Origin: an uncultured Porphyromonadaceae bacterium
GTDB taxonomy: Bacteria; Bacteroidota; Bacteroidia; Bacteroidales; Muribaculaceae
Assembly (NCBI GenBank): GCA_947176285.1
Contig: CAMWQF010000149.1
Coordinates: forward strand, 1 to 6,971
Direction: 5' to 3'
Length of the DNA stretch: 6,971 bases
Position numbers and translations under genes: made by a program
The notes under the pieces: generated by a model
Seen by the model: only the letters and a program-made list of their open reading frames with translations
Database searches by the model: none
What the model was told of the DNA's origin: nothing
Part shown: positions 1 to 5,900 of the stretch, piece after piece
Position numbering within the stretch: position 1 is the first letter of the stretch
How the letters are laid out: each line of letters begins with the position of its first letter

Positions 1-95
1 ATTAACCTAAAGTTAAATTGATATTGAAATGAAGTTGGGTATTGCCTAACTATTTAATCGATAAGACTATAACAATAATCATCATAACATGTATT
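1..95 (+). other. A/T-rich leader upstream of the SusC-type gene
   Basis: This short stretch lies before the first gene and is strongly A/T-rich. I looked for the Bacteroidetes housekeeping promoter pattern (TTTG near -33, TAnnTTTG near -7) and found no convincing copy, so the promoter is probably farther upstream, outside the window. The only internal symmetry is a weak 5-bp inverted repeat, TTAAC (2-6) and GTTAA (12-16). No Shine-Dalgarno-like GGAGG precedes the ATG at 96; the bases just upstream are A/T-rich, as is common for translation starts in this phylum. Confidence 0.4.
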
Positions 96-3000
96 ATGAC
101 CAAAATTAAACTAACATCGAAACGAGAAAAGGCAGGTTCTTTCCTTAGGAAGACTTACCTGACCTTGATCGCCATGTTATTGGCGATTCCAGCGTTCGCG
201 CAGAATGTCGACGTGTCGGGTACGGTAGTTGACGACCAGGGCGAACCATTGATCGGCGTTACAGTCATGGTTGAGGGCACATCGAATGGTACTGCAACGG
301 ACTTTGACGGCAATTATTCAATCAAAAACGTTCCATCCAAAGGTAAACTTGTATACTCTTATATAGGTTATGCCCAGAAGGTAGAGGATGTTAAGGGGCG
401 CACACGTATTGACGTGAAGATGAGCGAGGACTCTCAGGCGCTCGACGAACTCGTGGTGGTCGGCTACGGACAGATTAAGAAAGCAGACCTTACCGGTTCT
501 GTGTCGGTAGTTGACGCTAGTCAGATTACAGCAAAGGGTTCTGCTTCAGTGCTTGAAGCATTGCAGGGTTCCGTCCCAGGTGTAAGTATTACGAAGTCTA
601 CAGGTCGTACTAATGGAGGCATTGATATAGAGATTCGTGGCAAGTCTTCTATTAACTCTAGTGTAACCCCTCTTTATGTAGTGGATGGCGTTCAAACCAG
701 CGATATATCATTTCTTAATCCACAGGATATTGAACGCATAGACATCCTTAAGGATGCCTCTTCTACTGCTATTTATGGATCTCGCGCTACTGCTGGTGTC
801 GTTCTCGTAACGACCAAGAGTGGGGCGAATGTGAACAAGGGTACAAAAGCCAAGATTTCATACGATGGATACTATGGTATCAGCCATGCGACACGTATGC
901 CTCAGTTTATGGATGGGGAGCAGTGGTATCGTTATCGTTTCATGAAGTTTACCCAACCGGTTGGAGGCGTTACTGCCTGGGAACCCCAGACAACATTCGG
1001 TATGCTTTCTTCTGCGATGGGTCTTGGTCAGGCTCTTCTTCAGCAGACCAACGGTGACCTTGAGTCTCCATATGTTATGAAAGAGATGCTTGCAAATGAT
1101 GCTACTTATTATTGGCCCGGTCTTGTGACTCAGGACGGTCATCAACAGAATCATTATGTGTCGGTTTCCGGAGCAGGAGAGAATGTAAATTATCATTTTG
1201 GTCTTGGCTATGAAAATGTACAAGGTCTCTATAAGGGGGATAGCAAAGGAACATATTCATTTAAGGGAAGTGTAGATGCTAAACTCAATAAGGTGATTAG
1301 TGCAGGTTTCAACTTTAACATCGCCCAAATCAATAATTCATATGCAGATGGAGGAGCCATAGGACAAGCATATCGTGTGAATCCATTCATGATTCCTTAT
1401 GATGAAGAAGGCAACACGATCCATTTCCCGGGCAATAAGACTACACTTGGGACAGATGCCAACCAATTCTCGGATTTCATCAACCCTCTTGACCGTATGA
1501 AAAATTCCGTGGAAAAACGTAAGACATATCGTTTGCTCGGAAATATCTACGCTCAGTTTAATATCATTCCAGGTCTTTCGTTCAAGACAACTATTTCACC
1601 AACTTATACTGCTTATAGGAATGGCTATTATGAAGGCTACACAAATCCTGCGACTGGTGATACTTGGGTGGATGGTGACACGCGCAGTGCTACTGTAAAG
1701 AATAATATTGGATATGGCTGGACGTGGGATAACGTATTAAGTTATGTCCGTTCGTTTGGAGACCATTCAATCAACGCAATGGCCCTCTATTCAGCCGAGA
1801 AGAGTAATTCTGAGAATTTTGAGGAAACAGCAGTCAAACCACTAGAATCTACGGCATGGTGGAATCTGGCTACAGGTACTCCGGGTGAAGCAACTGTTAA
1901 ATCAAGTTTCTCTGAAAGTTCAATGGAATCTGTTGCTTTGCGAGCTAATTATTCTTGGAAAAGTCGTTATATGGTAACGGCTACTGTTCGATGGGACGGT
2001 TCTTCAAGATTTGCTGATGGTTACCGGTGGGGATGTTTCCCGTCGTTCGCTCTTGGTTGGAATATGGCTGAGGAGGCATTCCTTCAGAAATGGTGGCTTA
2101 ACAACTTGAAGTTGCGTGCAAGTTATGGTGTGACAGGTAATAACCGTGGTATAAGTAACTACGCTACTATCGTTGGTGTTACTTCGTCGAGCAACTATCC
2201 TTTCGGAGGTGTCTATGATCATGGTTTCTATCCATCAAGTATTGTTGACCAAAAAATTAAATGGGAGGCTTCTCATGAGGTCAATATCGGTCTTGACTAT
2301 GGATTCCTGAATAATAGAATTGTAGGTTCTCTTGAATGGTACACCAAGAAATCCAAAGATCTTCTTTATCCTGTAGGACTTCCATTGGAAACCGGCGGTG
2401 GTAGCATGACTACAAATGTCGGCTCTGTTAGAAATACAGGTGTTGAATTTTCGATAACTACAACCAATATTGATACTCCGGATTGGACTTGGACCACTAC
2501 ACTGAATATTGCTCACAATGACAATAAAGTTCTTCAAATCAATGGTGTGTCAGATCAGATTATAGGAAGTAATGCCAGCAGTTGCCTCTTTGTAGGATAT
2601 CCGGTAAACAATGTATATGCTTATGCTTGGGATGGAATTGTATCTGATCGTAATATGACAGTTCCTGACACTCAGATAGCAAGAGAGAAAGGTCTCACTC
2701 CTGGTAGTACCATGAGAGAATGTGATTATTACTACACTTGCTATGGTCAGACTGAGGGTCATCCGATTATTCGTGACGTGAACGGCGACGGTAAATGGAA
2801 CGATGAGGACCGCGTAGTCTTTAACGGCAATCCAAAGTTTACTGGTTCTATCACATCCAATCTTACATATCGTCTTCCCAAGAAGGGTGGTAGCTTAGAT
2901 TTTGGATTCTCAATCTATGCAAAGCAGGGCTACACTGTAGCTTCTCCTTTCCTTGGTGGCGATGCGTTTGACTGGCATGACCGTGGTCGCGGTAAAGTGA

Positions 3001-3431
3001 TGATGGATAACTATATCCCTGCCGGTATGCTTCTTGATGCTGATGGTATTCGTGCTGATGGTTCACTTATCAATCCTGTATATCAGACACAGACACACTA
3101 TGGAAGTTGGCCTTTGGTGAATGCAGGTGGCAATGATGGTCTTGGCCCTGCAGGTTCATATTTCGGTCTTAGTACAGATACAAAGTTCTGTGCACGTCAG
3201 GTTGTGGACGCTTCGTTCTGGAAGGTACAACACGTATCTCTTGGATATGAATTCTCGAAGCAGATACTTGAGAAAATTGCTTGCAGTAGACTTCGCCTCT
3301 ATGTTAATATATCCAATCCCTTTGTTTGGTCTAAATATAAGGGTTTTGATCCCGAGTGGGCAACAGCAAGTGGTAGCAATGACGGTCCTAGTACCATTAC
3401 ATACGAGTTTGGCGTAAATATCACATTCTAA
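96..3431 (+). CDS. SusC/RagA family TonB-dependent outer membrane transporter
   Basis: Outer membrane beta-barrel that imports a ligand, usually an oligosaccharide and sometimes a peptide, using TonB/ExbBD energy and working with a SusD-type lid. From the ATG at 96 the product is 1111 aa. A basic N-terminus and a hydrophobic stretch (about 20-35) end in AFA|QN, a signal peptidase I site after A35. A carboxypeptidase-regulatory-like beta-sandwich follows (about 38-108; SGTVVDDQGEPLIGV), then the TonB-box-type segment DELVVVGYG (117-125). The plug (about 130-245) carries PLYVVDGV (192-199) and the family signature around IERIDILKDASSTAIYGSRA (212-231). The rest is barrel, with an EF-hand-like loop DVNGDGKWNDED (894-905), ending in the aromatic NITF expected of a BAM substrate. 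There is no N-terminal STN domain, so direct control of an anti-sigma factor is not expected. The ATG at 96 is preferred over an in-frame TTG at 42, which only adds a non-signal-like extension. G+C is much higher in the first 500 bases than in the barrel. Substrate unknown. Confidence 0.96.
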   Translation: MTKIKLTSKREKAGSFLRKTYLTLIAMLLAIPAFAQNVDVSGTVVDDQGEPLIGVTVMVEGTSNGTATDFDGNYSIKNVPSKGKLVYSYIGYAQKVEDVKGRTRIDVKMSEDSQALDELVVVGYGQIKKADLTGSVSVVDASQITAKGSASVLEALQGSVPGVSITKSTGRTNGGIDIEIRGKSSINSSVTPLYVVDGVQTSDISFLNPQDIERIDILKDASSTAIYGSRATAGVVLVTTKSGANVNKGTKAKISYDGYYGISHATRMPQFMDGEQWYRYRFMKFTQPVGGVTAWEPQTTFGMLSSAMGLGQALLQQTNGDLESPYVMKEMLANDATYYWPGLVTQDGHQQNHYVSVSGAGENVNYHFGLGYENVQGLYKGDSKGTYSFKGSVDAKLNKVISAGFNFNIAQINNSYADGGAIGQAYRVNPFMIPYDEEGNTIHFPGNKTTLGTDANQFSDFINPLDRMKNSVEKRKTYRLLGNIYAQFNIIPGLSFKTTISPTYTAYRNGYYEGYTNPATGDTWVDGDTRSATVKNNIGYGWTWDNVLSYVRSFGDHSINAMALYSAEKSNSENFEETAVKPLESTAWWNLATGTPGEATVKSSFSESSMESVALRANYSWKSRYMVTATVRWDGSSRFADGYRWGCFPSFALGWNMAEEAFLQKWWLNNLKLRASYGVTGNNRGISNYATIVGVTSSSNYPFGGVYDHGFYPSSIVDQKIKWEASHEVNIGLDYGFLNNRIVGSLEWYTKKSKDLLYPVGLPLETGGGSMTTNVGSVRNTGVEFSITTTNIDTPDWTWTTTLNIAHNDNKVLQINGVSDQIIGSNASSCLFVGYPVNNVYAYAWDGIVSDRNMTVPDTQIAREKGLTPGSTMRECDYYYTCYGQTEGHPIIRDVNGDGKWNDEDRVVFNGNPKFTGSITSNLTYRLPKKGGSLDFGFSIYAKQGYTVASPFLGGDAFDWHDRGRGKVMMDNYIPAGMLLDADGIRADGSLINPVYQTQTHYGSWPLVNAGGNDGLGPAGSYFGLSTDTKFCARQVVDASFWKVQHVSLGYEFSKQILEKIACSRLRLYVNISNPFVWSKYKGFDPEWATASGSNDGPSTITYEFGVNITF

Positions 3432-3438
3432 TATAGTT

Positions 3439-3442
3439 AGGA
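3439..3442 (+). promoter_or_regulatory. Possible Shine-Dalgarno AGGA for the SusD-type gene
   Basis: AGGA lies 6 nt before the ATG at 3449 and is the closest thing to a Shine-Dalgarno site among the four starts. It sits in the loop and first stem base of a small perfect inverted repeat, TAGTT (3434-3438), loop AGG, AACTA (3442-3446). The stem is only 5 bp and A/T-rich, so it is probably of marginal stability. Bacteroidetes ribosomes rely little on Shine-Dalgarno pairing, so function is uncertain. Confidence 0.3.
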
Positions 3443-3448
3443 ACTACA

Positions 3449-5308
3449 ATGAAAAAATTAATATATTCAATATTCGGTCTTAGCGCATCATTGTTCATGA
3501 CAGGATGCTCTGACTTTCTCGATCCAAGGAATCTTTCGAGTCCTGATGATTCAGATGTGTATTTTACCGAGCATCCGGATCAAATTCGACCTGTAGCCTA
3601 CGATGCTGTCCGGTCGATAGCGACACAGATAGATCTGCTTGATCAGGCTGCTGATTTATTCATAAATCCACGCGCTGCTGACGACGGAACATTCTCAATG
3701 TTTCAGACTACTCCAGATAACGGAACAGTAAAAAGTTTCTATACCAACTGCATGTCTCTAGTGAATAAGGCAAATTGCATGATTCATTATGCAACACTTA
3801 AGGGCGATAGTGAGGATACAAGAAAACTTATAGCTGAGGGTAAATTCTTAAGGGCTGTTGGATATTATTATCTCACTCAGCAGTTTGGAGCAGTGCCTTA
3901 TTCTGAGAAATATATAAATACTCCCGACAGAGATTACCCACGTACTCCCTTGGAAGAAATTTATTCAAATCTTCTTGCAGATTGCAAGGACGTCTATGAA
4001 AATTCTAAGCTAGATGCTCAGAATCACGATGGGGTTGCGAGCAAGCAGGCTGTTGCGGCCATTGCTGCAAAAATTGCACTTGCTGCAGCTTGGGATCTTG
4101 ATACAGAACTTATAGATGCAGCTGCCGGAACATATACAGTAAAAGATAAACAACGTTTCAATGAAGCTGCAGCATGGGCGGAGAAAGCAATTAACGGTAT
4201 ACAGTTAACAATGTCTTTTGCTGAGAAGTGGGCTTGGAACAACGAAGGCAACGCGGAGGAAATTTTCTCGGCTCAGTGGGATCGCAAGGGATATCCAGGT
4301 GATAAGACAACCGGAGGAAACTCAATGATGTATAACTATACAGCTTATTTCGGTAACTGTATTCAGTCAGGTCTCAAAGGGACTGGATCCGGTGGCACAA
4401 ACGTAATGTCCGCAAAGGCTGCAAGCCTCTTTGAAAGAGGAGATGAGCGTTTTGAAGGTACGTTTATGACCACATTCTACAATGCTCCGAAACCTGACAA
4501 AGAACATGCCAACTGGTCATTGGGATATATGGCTTTCTACAATCAGCCTCAGGATGTACAAGATACGCTTCCGATAGCTCTAAAGTTCTATTCTCCTGCA
4601 ACGACTGTAGCTCAGGCTGAAGCAGATGTCAAAAAAATAGTAGAAGCAGGCAGAGCCTTGAAATTTGATGAAAATACATATGGAGTTAACGAACCTTATG
4701 CAGCCATTATTACTGGTACAAATGTTACTAAATGGGAATTTAAAGCAGATGGCTCAATGCCTTCTCGAACTGTAGTAGCTTATGAAGATTTTGTTCGCGA
4801 AGCGGCAAATAATGGTACTTGTGTAAGAAAATATGATGATCCTGAATCAGCTGCGGTTACAGGAAGCCAGTGTTACCGTAACATTCCTCTTCTCCATGTC
4901 AGTGAGATGTATCTTGTTGCTGCTGAGGCATATCTTCTTGCTGGAGACGAGTCTAAATCGCTTGAGAAAATAAATGCGGTAAGAAAGAGGGCTGGAGTAT
5001 CAGAACTGAGTTCATTTACTGCATACAAGGCTCCTTATACAGCATTGAGAGGTATATTCATTGTCAATTCGCTTGATCTTGTCCTTGATGAAAGAGCACG
5101 TGAATGCTATGCCGAGAGGACTCGTTATTATGATATTCGCCGTACAAAACAGCTTGTAAGATATAATTTGGCTTTCAGTAGATTTATGGATGATGTAAGT
5201 AAGATGTCTAATGCTCAAGGCCAAATCAAATGGTATAGACCTATTCCTCAGGATGAGATAGATAATAATACGGCGCTGTCTTCTGCTGATCAGAATCCAG
5301 GGTATTAA
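3449..5308 (+). CDS. SusD/RagB family surface nutrient-binding lipoprotein
   Basis: Cell-surface lipoprotein that caps the neighbouring SusC-type barrel and binds the ligand. The product is 619 aa, within the upper part of the family's usual range. A lipoprotein signal peptide ends at a lipobox with C20 (LFMTGC), followed by SDFLD, the acidic start typical of surface-exposed SusD proteins. Family landmarks are in the usual order: GKFLRAVGYYYLTQQFGAVP (131-150), PRTPLEEIYSNLL (164-176), the helix KQAVAAIAAKIALAAA (199-214), the TPR-like helix IPLLHVSEMYLVAAEAYL (479-496), LDERARECYAERTRYYDIRR (546-565), and the C-terminal IPQDEIDNN...QNPGY (599-619). The gene starts 17 nt after the SusC stop, consistent with co-transcription. 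The mature chain has seven cysteines besides the lipidated one (101, 110, 179, 304, 458, 475, 553), which seems many for a surface protein of an anaerobe. The family is certain; the ligand cannot be deduced, because binding residues vary among members. Confidence 0.96.
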   Translation: MKKLIYSIFGLSASLFMTGCSDFLDPRNLSSPDDSDVYFTEHPDQIRPVAYDAVRSIATQIDLLDQAADLFINPRAADDGTFSMFQTTPDNGTVKSFYTNCMSLVNKANCMIHYATLKGDSEDTRKLIAEGKFLRAVGYYYLTQQFGAVPYSEKYINTPDRDYPRTPLEEIYSNLLADCKDVYENSKLDAQNHDGVASKQAVAAIAAKIALAAAWDLDTELIDAAAGTYTVKDKQRFNEAAAWAEKAINGIQLTMSFAEKWAWNNEGNAEEIFSAQWDRKGYPGDKTTGGNSMMYNYTAYFGNCIQSGLKGTGSGGTNVMSAKAASLFERGDERFEGTFMTTFYNAPKPDKEHANWSLGYMAFYNQPQDVQDTLPIALKFYSPATTVAQAEADVKKIVEAGRALKFDENTYGVNEPYAAIITGTNVTKWEFKADGSMPSRTVVAYEDFVREAANNGTCVRKYDDPESAAVTGSQCYRNIPLLHVSEMYLVAAEAYLLAGDESKSLEKINAVRKRAGVSELSSFTAYKAPYTALRGIFIVNSLDLVLDERARECYAERTRYYDIRRTKQLVRYNLAFSRFMDDVSKMSNAQGQIKWYRPIPQDEIDNNTALSSADQNPGY

Positions 5309-5321
5309 TTCCAAAAAATTG

Positions 5322-5819
5322 ATGAAAATGAAAGAGATTTTAAAAAACATATTTTTAGTCTTGACTCTTGCTTTTGTATTTGTCGCATGTGATGACAAAC
5401 ACGATGAGCTTCCTTACACCGGTCCGCGTGATAATGCGGAAAAACTTGCCGTTGGTGAATATGTCGGTGAATGGAAAAGGGTCAATGTCAGGACTAATGC
5501 TGAGGAAAGTGGAGAAGGTTCAATCGTCTTTTCTGTGAATGAAGAATTGGGCAACAACGTCTCCATCATAGGTATGGAGTCTTCTTTGGATCTTGGTTTG
5601 CCGGAAGGTGTTGATAGTTCGGTATGCAATATCTCTCGTCTTAGTTCCGGGTATTTGACTTATTGGAATTACACAAAAGCAAATCCTTTCGGATTTACCT
5701 TTTATGGAAAGATTTCTCCTGAGGGTAAGGCTACGATAACTTACACAAGCATTATCTTGAATAAGAAAACGCATCGCGAAATAACTTATTTGTATACTTT
5801 CGAAGGAACAAAACGATAA
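5322..5819 (+). CDS. Small lipoprotein of unknown family in the PUL operon
   Basis: From the ATG at 5322 this is a 165-aa lipoprotein. A basic N-terminus and a hydrophobic stretch (about 10-22) lead to the lipobox VFVAC with C23, followed by DDKHDE; acidic residues there favour surface export in Bacteroidetes. The mature part is rich in alternating hydrophobic and polar residues and short glycine turns, suggesting a compact all-beta domain: YVGEWKRVNV near 48-57, GSIVFSVNE at 66-74, FGFTFYGKISPEGKATITYT at 123-142, and a closing strand ITYLYTF at 154-160. An early G-x-W (49-51) followed by antiparallel strands recalls lipocalin/calycin-like lipoproteins, but I do not recognise a family and this is only a resemblance. 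It starts 13 nt after the SusD stop, where many PULs encode an accessory glycan-binding lipoprotein (SusE/SusF or SGBP position), although those are usually larger. A TTG at 5319 and an ATG at 5328 are alternative starts; the latter still gives a good signal peptide. Confidence 0.85.
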   Translation: MKMKEILKNIFLVLTLAFVFVACDDKHDELPYTGPRDNAEKLAVGEYVGEWKRVNVRTNAEESGEGSIVFSVNEELGNNVSIIGMESSLDLGLPEGVDSSVCNISRLSSGYLTYWNYTKANPFGFTFYGKISPEGKATITYTSIILNKKTHREITYLYTFEGTKR

Positions 5820-5832
5820 AAATAAAATAAAT

Positions 5833-5863
5833 GGCAACGGTTATCTTACCGGTAATCGTTGCC
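5833..5863 (+). terminator. 13-bp hairpin after the lipoprotein gene, possible terminator or attenuator
   Basis: A nearly perfect inverted repeat starts 13 nt after the stop codon of the small lipoprotein gene. The outer seven pairs are GGCAACG (5833-5839) with CGTTGCC (5857-5863); six more pairs follow, two of them G-U, closing on a 5-nt loop (5846-5850). On the + strand no U-run follows directly; the sequence continues CTATACAGATTTATATT and TTTTTT appears only at 5891-5896. On the - strand the stem is followed by a T-rich tract, the complement of 5817-5832, so it looks more like an intrinsic terminator in that direction. It could end the upstream operon, protect the 3' end of its mRNA, or attenuate read-through into the next gene. 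Confidence 0.55.
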
Positions 5864-5900
5864 CTATACAGATTTATATTACAAATTTAATTTTTTAAAG

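Noticed and set aside
42..95. In-frame TTG at 42 as an earlier start for the SusC-type gene
   Set aside because: The added 18 residues are an isoleucine-rich stretch that does not improve the signal peptide; from the ATG at 96 there is a normal basic n-region, hydrophobic core and AFA|QN cleavage site.
858..1223. 121-codon open frame on the - strand inside the SusC-type gene
   Set aside because: It is antisense to well-conserved SusC coding sequence, and its translation shows no recognisable domain.
2004..2762. Three further - strand open frames inside the SusC-type gene (2004-2222, 2235-2537, 2550-2762)
   Set aside because: All are complements of beta-barrel coding sequence without recognisable protein features; treated as chance frames.
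3121..3417. 98-codon + strand frame overlapping the end of the SusC-type gene
   Set aside because: It lies in another frame of the conserved SusC C-terminus, which runs uninterrupted to its aromatic end.
5789..5802. Promoter-like TTTG (5789-5792) and TACTTTCG (5795-5802) near the end of the small lipoprotein gene
   Set aside because: The two elements are only 2 nt apart instead of about 20, and the second deviates from TAnnTTTG.
5012..5837. Overlapping - strand open frames across the SusD end and the small lipoprotein (5012-5398, 5414-5629, 5520-5837)
   Set aside because: The + strand reading gives a SusD C-terminal signature and a lipoprotein signal peptide; the - strand translations have no recognisable domains.
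5888..5900. TAATTTTT before the secreted-protein start as a -7 promoter element
   Set aside because: It would leave almost no 5' leader, has no -33 partner at the right distance, and is more simply an A/T-rich translation start region.
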